Source: Chamaecyparis obtusa (Eukaryota; Streptophyta; Pinopsida; Cupressales; Cupressaceae). From it: a stretch of DNA of 64,000 nucleotides. The stretch's first letter is position 1. Every line of letters begins with the position of its first letter. The translations under genes were made by a program, and so were the position numbers. A model generated the notes under the pieces. It was not told the origin of the DNA. It worked only from the letters and a program-made list of their open reading frames with translations, and made no database searches. Positions 23,476 to 34,374 of the stretch are shown piece by piece. Where the stretch lies: positions 146,001-210,000 of the forward strand of contig BSBK01002801.1 of assembly GCA_027943335.1 (NCBI GenBank), in the 5' to 3' direction.

Positions 23476-26104
23476 GGAAGAAATGAATAAAAGAGATGAA
23501 TAGAAGAGTGTAGACTAGATAATAAGAGGAAAAGAATCAAGAAGAAGAAGAAGAATTTCCCATGGGAATAGAAGACTTCAGAAGAACATGGGAGATAGAG
23601 AAGAAAGAAGAAGACTAAAATTCATCTTGTGCAATTGATACCGTAACGTTCATTGAGATGTTGAGCAACATGACAGCACCTAGGATCTAACAATTGGAGG
23701 TCATTTCCCTTGACTAACTTGGTATCTTGTTGTAACTAATATGAAAGAAAGAAACTCTAGGTGATAAGCCAATCTCTTAAAGTGCCAATGTCAACCTAGG
23801 ATAATTAAGATTCTCTATTGTCCAAAGAGAAAATGAAAAGATAGAAAATAAAAGGGCTTTACCAACACTGTCAAAGAGGTGCTTTAAATCAAAGGATGAA
23901 TATCCTTGCACTTTTGAATCAGGAGGTTGGACTAGGCCAAAATTCAATTGAAATTGAGATAGATGAAAAATGATGATTTGGACAATAAGAGGACCAAAAT
24001 TCCCCAAGGGTGTAATCAACAATTCTAAAGACAAACTTTTCACTAGGAATAACTTTTCAACTTGACAAATTATTTTCAAGATAACCTTGAAAATCAATTG
24101 AAATGGTCCCTAGAAGGCTAGAATAAAAAATTTGCAGTCAACACAGGCCTCTAATAGCAAGGTCAGATAACCTACTCAAAGGTCAAGTCATATGAAAAGG
24201 CAACTTAATGACTAAAACTAAGAATACTGTTGAAAACTTTCAGGTGATAGACTCTAGGCAAACCCGGTGATACACCTAAGACTGGGCGACACTTCTCCTT
24301 CTGATAGGCGATAGACCATCTAACTATCAAGCAACAGAATCCAGGTAGTGTGGGTGACATAGTGCAAAATAATATGTCGCGTGATATTTCTGACAAGTGC
24401 AGGCGATACTGATGTTGATCTTGACCAATTTGTGCAAATTTTGAGTTTTGAAGGTCTGATTTCAAGTTTCTGAATCTGAGGGTGAAATTTTTTTATTTCA
24501 ATCACAATTTTAATAGCATTTGGATAGGTTTGCAAATAGTAGGGGATCGAACATGTCTCCAAACATTTGAAACAAGGGCAAAAGCAACCTTGCCAAGACA
24601 AACACTTGTGATATCAAAATTGAAAAAGCACCTTATGAATGCTACCAATTATTTGTATGTGAGAACATTTACACTAGTATCACACAATCGAAAACACTTA
24701 AAGCAATTTTTACCTATAAGACAAGGCTCAATACTTACCAACTTAGCCCACAACTTGATGTCCCCTTGCCTCACACCAAGTGGTTTCCCACAAGAGATAT
24801 TGGCTTTGTCGTGGAAGTGTCAAATAACACAACCAAAAGAACACATATGGTGAGTATCTTGGGGTGATCCGGGTTAGTCCACTTGGATCAATCCTTGCAC
24901 TAAGAAGATAAGTGACTAAATAAAGGTGTCTTCTAACCTATGGTTCTTAGTAAGGGCTTCCATTCATAACACCCCTCTTGCTCCTCATAAAGGACTAGGA
25001 CCTCACGACCTTAAGAGTACCTTAAGCATTCTTGCTCAATGTTTTCCCCATGGTCACAATCCCATGAGCTACTCACATCAAGCGAAGACAAGTGTTATGT
25101 CTACCAAGGTTTTTAGTGTCTGAGGTAGCCTTGAGATTATAGTGAGTTGAAATAGCCGACAAAAAGCTTGTCTCCACTTAGGTTGTTCCTTTTGATTGCT
25201 CAAGAGCAGGCCCGCTAAAGGATTCCTATACTAAACAAAGAGTGCATTAACTCTTGAGGTTCAAGGTTTTTGGTTCACCACAAGGGTGAAGAGCATACTC
25301 CCCTATCTCAAAAATCTCTCCCAAACACACCAAGCAAATTCAATTACCCCCTTGCTTTCAAAATCCACAAGGGTGAAGAGCATACTCTCCTAACACCTCA
25401 AAATTCCTACAACAAGGTATTAAGTGCCTATGAAATGAAAAAACTAGTATATGCCACACTCAATAAAGAAAGCAATTAAACAAGCACTAGATTTGGTTTT
25501 TATGCTTAGGGTAGCCCTGCAAAAACCGTTAGAAGCCCTTTTTGACATGCATTCTTTTGGAAAATTTCAAGCAATGGGAGCACCTACAAAACAACTTGTT
25601 AGACCAACAAGAGGCTAGGAAAACCCAAAATCTAACAATGGTTAGCACATGAAAAATTAGATAATCTATAAAAATAACTGATCAAATGACAAAATTTAAA
25701 AATAAAACCATCATACTTTGATATATCACACTTTGATATTCGATACCATTTGCAAAAATTTAAAAAAAAATAAGTGTTCATTGTCGGGTACAGATGATAG
25801 TACATACACTAGAATCACGTGACATAATTTCATGTACCCGAGTGATACTTATCAGTCTAGGTGATACTCTACAAAACAGTCAGGCAATACTTCACATGAT
25901 GCCAGGCGATAGACCAAAATACAGACGAGCGATTCTTCCTCTGCGCGAAGTGTCGTACCCGTATACTGAGAACTGTCACATGATAATCTTGAGAAGTGTC
26001 AAGTGATATTCTGAGATAGAAAGTAGAGAATGCAAAATATGTGTAAATTAATCTGAAAAATCACAAAAATGCAACAAATCTAAAGGACAAAGTCTATCTA
26101 CTCT
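23476..26104 (-). other. Leader of element D
   Basis: Non-coding stretch between primer site and ORF. It holds the four-element conserved block at 24844-24902 (minus-strand reading). There are also two clusters of a short motif whose plus-strand core is AGGCGATA or AGGTGATA (sense TATCGCCT), at about 24240-24420 and 25790-26012, roughly eight copies each. It also shows two copies of a phrase near 25270 and 25370 (CACAAGGGTGAAGAGCATAC). Confidence 0.65.
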
Positions 26105-26122
26105 GCACCACGGTGGGCGCCA
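26105..26122 (-). other. Primer binding site of element D (tRNA-Lys type)
   Basis: The minus strand reads TGGCGCCCACCGTGGTGC, starting four bases inside the 5' LTR. It matches the 3' end of plant tRNA-Lys(CUU) as I recall it, with one mismatch. Element C has the perfect version. Confidence 0.8.
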
Positions 26123-26126
26123 AAAA

Positions 26127-26633
26127 TGTATGGTGAAAATGTGACCACACTTCTATGAACCATTACATGCAAGGTTGATCAAAGGTGAGGCCTCATAAAG
26201 CAGCTCATAACTCTTTATGCATGGAGTTGCAAGACACTATGATAAAATTGCCCTCAACTAGAGCTACAGACGTGTGACCTTGCTAGTCAACCACACAATG
26301 AGAGATTCATAAAATTGAAGACTAGGGCAAAAGTGCCAAAATCTCAAAAATGAATCAAATGTGCAAGATGCAAATGAAACTAGTATGAGTGCAAAATTAA
26401 TCTATCAAATGACAATGCAAACTAATCTATAAAAGGAAATTGCAATGGATTACAAACCCCTAATTAAGCTATGTGAGCTAAATCTATTGCATAAAAAGAA
26501 AATTACTCTAAAATGTCATGATATGCAAACTAATCAAATGAAATGTGCAACTAAATGATGAAAGCAAATGAAAGGAAGCAAGTCTTCACTGTCTTTCAAA
26601 AGAGTCTTCAAAGTAAGCTAGAAAACTTGCAGC
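26127..26633 (-). repeat. 5' LTR of element D, inner half
   Basis: Matches 16939-17446 of the other LTR. It is cut at 26633 by the insertion of element C. The sequence resumes at 37733. Confidence 0.92.
26629..26633. repeat. Target-site duplication of element C, left copy
   Basis: gcagc directly before the C LTR. The right copy at 37728-37732 is gcagt. The uninterrupted LTR of D reads gcagc then ataac, so the right copy carries a later C-to-T change. Confidence 0.85.
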
Positions 26634-27881
26634 TGTAATACCCCAAAAATGGGCTATAAGTTCATTAATCTTCTATATCAACAATTCAAACGAAATTGAC
26701 ATCAAAGTCCTAATATAAGGCACATCTAAACATCATCGAATCATAATTGATTATCTTAAATTCTGCATTGGGGAATATTCCTAGCAATATTCCTAATTAT
26801 CTTAATTATCTTTAATTTAATGATTATTTGGCAATAAATCACATTTATCCTAAGTTTGATTAATTAAATATTTTCATATTTAATTAATTAGATTTAATAT
26901 CTTACCACTTAATTGTGTAATTAAATTTAATTCTATCTATTATTAATTGTATTATTTAATTTTGACAATAAATCCAATATCCTATGAATAATTGATTAAA
27001 TTTTTATTTAATTAATTAAAGCAAGTTGTCATTATTTAATAATATAGTTTTTAATAAAAGTTTGATTAAATAATTGATTAATCCATAAATCAATTATTTA
27101 TTTTTAAAAATTAATTAAGTTGAGTATAAATCACTTTATTTATTTAATTAATTCATAATTATTATGCACATTCAAAAGAAACAGTTAAACTCCAAATTAG
27201 AAAATCAATGCAAAGTGTTGACTTTTTAGAACTCAACATCCTTTTTGAGTTTTAAAGTTGATCTAAACTTCTAATTTGAGTTAAAAAGCTATTTTTGCAT
27301 GATTTGCATGTTTTTGTGAATTAAATTATCTTTATTATCAGATAACTTAAAAATCAAGCTGAGTTAATCTGAGTGATTTATGGCTTTTTTCCATGCACCT
27401 CCAAAGCCTTGGATTTCTATAAAATTAAAGCCTCAGCTCATCTCAAAGCATCTCATATTTTTGCACAATCACGTTGAAGAATTGGAATTTGGAGAATCAA
27501 AGCTATTGTGAGATCAATTTATTTTTTTTACATTCATTTAGATTCTTTTTCATATCATTGTTAGATTATTTTAGCAGATCAATTTCATATAGATTAGATT
27601 TCATATCAAGTTTTTATCATTCTTATTACATAGAAAATTTTTTAAAATAGCTTAATTGCATTCAATTCATATCTAGATCAATTGCATTCAAATCCTTCAT
27701 TTAGGTGTCATCTAGGTCACTGATCTCGATAACAATCTGAGAACATCAATCTCGCACCTATTACAAAGCAGTAAATCGCTTGGTTAGATTAGATCTCAAT
27801 TTGCATGATTTTGATTATAGCTAACCTCTAATATTTTATTAAAGTGTTGTGTCTACAGATCAGGTACAAAATTTACACACA
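26634..27881 (+). repeat. 5' LTR of element C (1248 bp)
   Basis: Starts TGTAATACCCC and ends ACACACA. Very AT-rich, with many TTAATTAA words. A TATAAAA box is at 27418-27424. Compared with the 3' LTR it has a 15-bp block near 27045 and lacks an insertion of about 17 bp near 37330. Confidence 0.92.
27418..27424 (+). promoter_or_regulatory. TATA box in element C 5' LTR
   Basis: TATAAAA, kept in the 3' LTR at 37244-37250. Likely start region for the element RNA. Confidence 0.6.
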
Positions 27882-27887
27882 TATTTT

Positions 27888-27905
27888 TGGCGCCCACCGT
27901 GGGGC
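27888..27905 (+). other. Primer binding site of element C, tRNA-Lys(CUU)
   Basis: TGGCGCCCACCGTGGGGC, six bases inside the LTR, is complementary over 18 bases to the 3' end of plant tRNA-Lys(CUU) including CCA, as I recall that tRNA. D shares it with one change. Confidence 0.85.
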
Positions 27906-30473
27906 AACCCACCTTTACATGCTGGTTTTCATTTTTTTTTTGGAGCTAAAGCCCTAAAGTTTCAAAGATTTAATTTTATCTCTCAAACGGCCTGGATTTT
28001 TTCTCTGAAATTTTTTTTACAAGTTGGAAATATATTAGAGAAGCTACAGTAAAAAATTTAGAATTTTCTAACATGTTTTCAATTTTTAATAATTTTTTCT
28101 TGAAATTCTAGAAAAAATTAATATCTGATGCAAATCAGCATATTTTTTGGAAATTTTTATATTCTCAGAAATATCTTTAAATTATATAGGGGATCCATTC
28201 TTTGTGTTTTAAATTTGGACACAATATAATAGCTCAAATAGTCGATTTATAAAAATTAGTCTATTTTCATAAAATGGGTCTCTAGGGCACAAATGGAGAG
28301 ATTTTTCTAAAATTTTTACATTTTTGGAAAGCTCTCTATTTTTTAGTAGGTTTCTCTATTCTTAATTTCTATTTTTGTAGCCAAAATCATATCAAAAAAA
28401 TTAGATCTTGTTGACTAGGTCAAATGCAGCAAAAAAAATAAAGTTTTGTGATGGGCATGCACTTATTTTTTTTACATGGTTCAATGAATGATATGAGTTG
28501 TCATTTGGGTTAATTTCTAGTTATTATTACTAATAATAATTAATTGTTAGAGATAACCCTATGGTTTTCATAAGTTGAATATATTTTGCATATCTTGTTT
28601 GCTTGTTTGCTTGTTGGAGAGTTCGTCACTTGCTTGCATGGAAAAGCTCAACAAGAATTGCTAAAAATCAAGTAAAATATACTAAGCACGTTGCAAGGAT
28701 CCCAAATATTCTCATTCATCTAGTAACATTTCAATTTAGCCTTAAAATAAATCTCTCATGTGTTTAGCTTGAGTGTTTCTTTGCATGCTTTTTCTATGAA
28801 TTTGCATAATTGAATACTAGGTTGTGACACCTTAGGTATTTATTGGCAGTCTTAGATTACTTGTGATTGATTTAGATTGCTATCTTGGGTTATTGGATTT
28901 TCTAAATCCACCAGCCCCTCATTTTCACCCCATGGTTGCAATATCAGCGCCACATTAAAAGGGAGGGGTCTACAGGAAAGAAGCGTTAAGTGTTCCACCA
29001 GGCAACCCTTTTGTGCTTTTTAGAACTCACTTATTTTTTAAGTTGTGGACTCATTTCTAGCTTGTGTGAGGGGTTAAGTGCTCCACTTTATGGACTCACC
29101 TCATATTTTCTTTAAGCGTTAAGTGTACCACCTTTTGCTTTTGAATACTTTTGGATAAATTTGCTTTCTGGAATATATCTGTACTCACATAGTAATTAGA
29201 CCCCATGAAAACTATTTGTGGATCTTGAGAGAGTGTGTTCCTAGCAAAACCCTTATCAACAAGGGGTCCCTTGTAGGTGGGGAGGATACTTAGTGCATCT
29301 CATGTTCTACTTGGTTCGTGTGTCTTCCCTTATTGATTGATACATTCTCTCTCTGGAGAGGTTGATAGATCATGTGGGGTTGATATCATAGACCTTGGTG
29401 AGACAAACTTTGTCTTAGTGTGTCAGATTAATCTACTTGCTTTGTTTGGGTTAAAAGTGAAGAGGCATCAAAACCTTGGATCTGGAGCCAAGTCCCCTTG
29501 TGGTATCATACTGTGAGTCACCTTTAGAGAGGGTTAACCGTAGCGGACAATCTCTTCATAGAGCAAACTGCATTCATGGAACCTCAAGCGGTAATAGCCA
29601 TTTTTGTCGTGGTAGTGACAGCCACTATATAAATGTCTTTGTGGAATAAATCTCCATGGGTATGGTTCATTGTTGGGTTGTTAAATCTCCCTAACAGCTC
29701 CTGAAGATTAAGTTCTCGGACTGTATCAAAACCTTGGTGCACTAGGATTGGAGTTCACCCCTTTGGATCATAAAAGTTGCAGAGTCAAACCATTACTAAA
29801 AACCCTAGCAAGGCCAAATTTTCATTTTATAGGGTATATGTGCGTTATTGCAAAACATTTTTGGAACATACACAATTAGCGCTTCTGAGGATTAGAATGA
29901 ATAAGTCACTTGATTGTTCATGCGCAAGGTTGCTTTTGCCCTTGTTCATTATTTTCAGACATGTTTGAAATCACTTGCTTGCTATTTTGCATGCTTGTTT
30001 ATCTATCTGGTTATTGAAAATGGACAAATCTATTACAATCCTCAAATCTGGACATTGAAATTTGCAAACAAACCAAATCTGCAAGCTCAAAATTTTGCAA
30101 AAATTGACGTAAAATCCTTTCTAGAGTCAAAAATCATTTCAGGAAGTCAAAAGTCATACGAGTTTTTCCAAGTGTCATTTCATTACTGCCCAACTATCGT
30201 ATGGTAAAGAACCTAGTGTCATACGAGTCTTTTTGCCAGTTAAATTCAAAAAGTCAAATCCTACTTGCAACTGTCATACGAGTTGTTCAACTGTTGTTTC
30301 ATTGCCTACAAACTATCGTACAAGTCTGCAAAGTGTCATTTGGGAAAATTTTGAAAAGTTGTCAAAAAATTGTCAGAATTGCTAGATACTTCAGCTTTTA
30401 CAACTTATTTCCAAAATCTGTCATACAAATCACTATGTCAAGAACAGAACAGTAGCTATTGAGAATTAGTACA
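27906..30473 (+). other. Leader of element C
   Basis: No recognisable protein. Features seen: three copies of a TTAAGTGYWCCAC-like phrase around 28987, 29076 and 29117; the conserved leader block at 29721-29770; and a cluster of GTCATACGAGT-like motifs at 30153-30431. The ORFs at 29777-30455 overlap this repeat cluster and look accidental. Confidence 0.65.
30153..30431 (+). repeat. Short motif array in element C leader
   Basis: GTCATACGAGT occurs exactly at 30153, 30218 and 30273, with variants at 30334 and 30420. A second form CTATCGTA occurs at 30194 and 30313. The two forms alternate, 20-60 bp apart, just upstream of the ORF. Confidence 0.75.
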
Positions 30474-30534
30474 CATGTCTCAAAGAATCAGTACACATAA
30501 GGAAGAAACTCTGATGAGGGCCATGATGAAATAG

Positions 30535-32733
30535 ATGCACGCTATGCAAGTCAAGATTAACAAACTTGAGAAAGAAAAGGAACCTAAAGAGTTTTCCATG
30601 GAAGCTCTATGCCCTTTTCCATTTAATAAAGACTTGTACATGTCACCATGCCTTCAGATAGAATTCGAGCAATGTGATAACCCTTATGATACCTCTTCCA
30701 TGGAAAGTGACACATCCAACTTTGAAGACTATGATGACTATGATGATAGACAATGTAATGATACCTATGACACCTCTATTCCTAAGAGTCCTCCTCGTCG
30801 TGTGTTCCTACTTACTATAAATGGTCCATCACATTGGATAGATCGTGATGGTGATCCATATAATTTTAATTTTGAAAGATACTTTGATGGCTTTTGTGGA
30901 CAATATCTAGATGATACATCTACTTCTATTGAGTAATATAAAATGTATCATACTAATTTGAAACATCAATACTATAAGGATCTCTCCTCTAAGAACTTTC
31001 AGGCTGAAAATAAAGATTGCACTCTCAAGCAAGATCATGTTAATGTTGAACCTTTGTCTAGCGATGGTTCCCTTCCATCCCCTACTTCCTCCAATACCCA
31101 TACATTTCCTAAAGCTTCTGAGTCTTTGAAATCTTTCACAGAACCTTCATCCAACACAAGCCCTGATACTTTTCATGCGGTTCCCTATAGTTATCCTCCA
31201 GGGCTACCTCTTAAAGAAACTCAAGCTAACCTTCACTTGGCTGCAAATACTTTCAATAATGATAAATCTAAAGAGACTAAACCTTCATATGCTATAATCC
31301 CTACTTCAGCTAGTCCTCCACCATCTCTTCCAAAGTCATCCATACAATCCCAACATGCTTCCTTGTCCTTAGAAGTGGCTCCATGTCAAGAGGACTCTAG
31401 AAATTATAAAAAAAAGAACATAAAGAAAGATCAAGATCAAGAACCCTCCATGTCGCCCACTCCTTTTCACGATGTCTCTTATCCACCTCAGGGTTATTTT
31501 GATCTTGCACACCCTTTTTCATGCATTCCACCATGTCTTAAGTCTTCTCCTAAGCAAGATCAGGCTACTACTTACACCATTGAGCTTATTGACAATAAAG
31601 ATGACCTTACTTCCATTAAGGTTATTGAAAATAGTTTTGTTGCTTCCAATGTTAAGCCTATTAAAAATTAAGAAAAAAATGATGCGCTTATGCTATCCAA
31701 AGCAACTTGTCAAGATCGAAGTCTTCCATCTTTTTATTCTACCATTCCATGTTCGTTTCCACTTTCTACTCTTCCTAAGTCTTTGCAAGCTTTGAACAAT
31801 CCTATCAAAGAAAGTGCTCATATTCAAGATGTCCATGATTCTATTGAAAATCTTAATGCTCACTCTAAAGATGTTGATGTCCTTGGTTGCCATATAGATG
31901 TTGATGAACTTATTGATTATCCTTTTGTGTCTTCCACTTCCATCCTTGGACCTCCTCCACCACTACTAAGGGCTTCACGTCTGCCTTCCATCTTGGGTCC
32001 TTATGTCCCTTCATTTTCCCCTCCTAACTCTCCTAATTTTCCATCCATCTTGGGTCCTTACATCCCTCCATCTCCCATCTTTCCTCAAGATCAACATAGA
32101 TGCATACCCTTGAATCCTTTTTATCTACTCACCCATCTAAACCAGTCATATCCTCCTTCTTCCACAAGTCCTAAGCCTTTTGAAAGTACCTTGAATGTTC
32201 AATACAAGAAAAAGAAGCAATACAAGAATCCATCAAAAAAAGATCACCATGTCTCTTCTAATAGACATGGCAGCATAAAGTCAAAAGAGATATCTAAGAA
32301 AAAAACTACAAGACAAGTATGGGTTCCAAAATCTATCATTGAAGATATTCTCTCTAGATCATCAAAAGAAAATAAAAAACCTATAGTTATATGGATTCCA
32401 AAGTCTCTCTTGAAAGAGTCTGGTGTTGAGCAAAAAGTGAAATTGACATTCAAGCTTCCAAAGACTTCCACTTCATCTTCTTCCAAATATATTCTTCCAT
32501 TCCACGTGCCTAAACCACAACCTCTGCTATCCATTTGCCATATTCTTTCACGTATTCCTTCATTCACATTTCTTCCATCCTCTCGCCACCCTTCAAGGTG
32601 TGTGTTGATGTTGATCTTGTCTTCCTTTCCATCTACCCTTTCACGATCCTTCCATTTATTATCCTTCTACCTTCTATCCTTTTTCCTCATTTGCCTATTC
32701 CTCCTATCTTCCAACCTCACTCGCTTTACATAA
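30535..32733 (+). pseudogene. Gag-start fused to Ser/Pro-rich ORF of unknown function (element C copy)
   Basis: One frame of 733 codons with two internal stops (30934-30936 and 31669-31671). The frame extends upstream to an ATG at 30474 past one more stop. Residues 1-45 resemble the Tat Gag core entry: a helical stretch then MEALCPFPFNKDLYMSP, against EEVCPYPFDLSIAAIPFP in E. From about residue 46 it follows the D protein: DYDDYDD, SIPKSPPRR, DGDPYNFNFE, three SILGP repeats, and a basic QVWVPKS/IWIPKSLL region. The hydrophobic C-terminus (SFHLLSFYLLSFFLICLFLL) ends NLTRFT at the same stop as D. All five indels I counted against D are multiples of three. Confidence 0.75.
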
Positions 32734-32917
32734 AATCTTATCCTCCATTTTTCTCTTTCATTTTTCTTTCCTTATCAGCATCTTTGAGCATATCATTTTG
32801 AATCCTTGGCATATCATGGTTTATCTTTTCAAGGAGCATTATCTAAAAAGCTTTCCTTCTTCCAAAAATTCAAAAAGAAAAAGAAAAATTTAAAACAAAA
32901 AATTGAAAATGTGCCTT

Positions 32918-33047
32918 GGTGAAAACTTGGAAATAGGCGCCTTGGTAGCAAAAGTAAATAGAAATAAATTCATCCTATGGTGAAAACCACTCCCTTGTGG
33001 TGCCTTGGATAAGTACCATGATGAAAACCTAGCAATCAGGCATCATG
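32918..33047 (+). repeat. Hairpin-repeat cluster, proximal, element C
   Basis: Three copies: 32918-32945 (CTT/AGG arms, then GGCGCCTTGG), 32979-33004 (arms CCAC and GTGG), and 33021-33047 (CCT/AGG arms). Each follows TGAAAAC. It lies 185 bp after the ORF stop, as in D. Confidence 0.75.
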
Positions 33048-33050
33048 CAT

Positions 33051-33592
33051 AGTTCTTCTACATATTTTATCCATTCCATCTTCTCTCTTTGATCTTGACA
33101 ATGTTGATCTATACACAAACATTTGGCTATCTTGTGAGCTATCTTATGATGATCTTGCTTTCATTCCCTTCCTATTTAGCCTTCATGTCTATCTTCCTCC
33201 ATTCATTTTCACTTTTTGCTATCATTTTCCCCTTTGGTCTTGATCTAATAGAAGAAAGAGTAAAACAAAGTGCTATGAAGCCTCTTGACATGTCTACTCC
33301 TTTGGACTACATCCTTTCCTTCTTTGGCATTATGCTTTTGTGACTTATCTTATGTTGGTCTTTCATTGCCTATCCAAATGCACTTTACATGATAATTTTT
33401 CCCTAGCTTGGGTATTCTTGAGGAGTTTGACCTTTGAGGATTTTTTCCCTTCATTCTCCTTCATTCTCTTGCCTTCCATCTCTTCCACCAACTTGTTAAT
33501 CCCCCTTGTTCTCCACCTTGCTAGACATTGGAACTGCATGATATGATCTTGCTTGGGAGTTTGCAATGGAAAAAGATGCTATCAAGTATACC
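33051..33592 (+). other. Segment between hairpins and integrase remnant, element C
   Basis: Aligns with D at 20520-20000 (opposite strand) although it is not clearly coding in either. Short open stretches (33089-33343, 33340-33546) have hydrophobic, low-complexity translations and shift frame between C and D. Confidence 0.5.
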
Positions 33593-33650
33593 AAGTATCA
33601 GAACAAGTATCAGAACAAGTATCAGAACCAGTATCAAAACAAGTATTAGA
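33593..33650 (+). repeat. 12-bp tandem repeat at a chimera junction
   Basis: About five copies of a unit like AGTATCAGAACA, immediately before the integrase remnant begins. It marks the join between D-like sequence and pol-derived sequence. Confidence 0.75.
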
Positions 33651-34097
33651 ATGCCTATAGGGGCTACACCTTTCACTTTAGTTTATGGGTCTGAGGCGGT
33701 ACTACCTATTGAGGTTGAAATCCCATCACTAAGAATTAGAATGCATGGTCTAGTAACTGATGATGACTACAGAGTGTCTAGGTTGCAAGAACTTGAACTA
33801 CTAGATGAGTGCAAACAAGCAGTGTATGATCATCTCAGAGTATATCAGAAGAGAATGTCTAGAGGCTACAACAAGAAAGTCAGACATAGAGAATTTTAGG
33901 TTGGCGATCTAGTTTTGAAAGAGAATCCTAAAAATCAATCCCATCGAGAATGCAAGGGGAAGTTTGAACCCAACTGGTTGGGTCCCTTTGTTATCACTAC
34001 TACTTTTGGCTCTAGTGCCTATCAACTCTCAACGACTAAAGGAGAACAGCTTTGAGAACCAATCAACGTTCTCCATCTGAAGAAATTCTATGCCTAA
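33651..34097 (+). pseudogene. Integrase C-terminal remnant (element C)
   Basis: Reads GATPFTLVYGSEAVLPIEVE, then the linker DEDY-like region (VTDDDYRVSRLQELELLDE), QVGD-like VGDLVLKEN, and the GPY module FEPNWLGPFVI ending LHLKKFYA. Two stops interrupt it (33897-33899 and near 34055). It aligns with E integrase from about residue 70 of its last segment to the very end. The zinc finger and catalytic core are absent, so it cannot catalyse anything. The remnant shows that C derives from a Tat element by a large pol deletion. Confidence 0.88.
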
Positions 34098-34171
34098 GGC
34101 ATTCAGTCTATGGTAAAATGTTCTTAAAAAATTATAAAAATAAAAAAAAATCCTGAAAAAATGAATATCTT

Positions 34172-34374
34172 GGTGAAAACCTAGCAATAGGCACCTTGAT
34201 GATTCACAAAAAAATAAAAAAAATATCAAAAAGAAAATGAAAATGAAAAATAAAAAAATAAAAAAATAAAAATGAGAAAAACAAAAAGTGCCTTGGTGAA
34301 AACCTGGAGACAGGCGCCTTGGTAGCAAAAATAGAATTTCTACCAAGATGGTGAAAACCCGGCAAACGGGTGTC
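34172..34374 (+). repeat. Hairpin-repeat cluster, distal, element C
   Basis: Three copies: 34172-34198 (arms CCTA/TAGG), 34295-34322 (arms CCTG/CAGG) and 34350-34374 (arms CCCG/CGGG). Paired arms change together, which supports an RNA stem. It follows the integrase remnant by 75 bp, the same place as the E cluster after pol. Confidence 0.8.

Noticed and set aside
29777..30455. Three overlapping plus-strand frames in the C leader
   Set aside because: They run through the GTCATACGAGT array and have no counterpart in D or E; they are likely chance frames.
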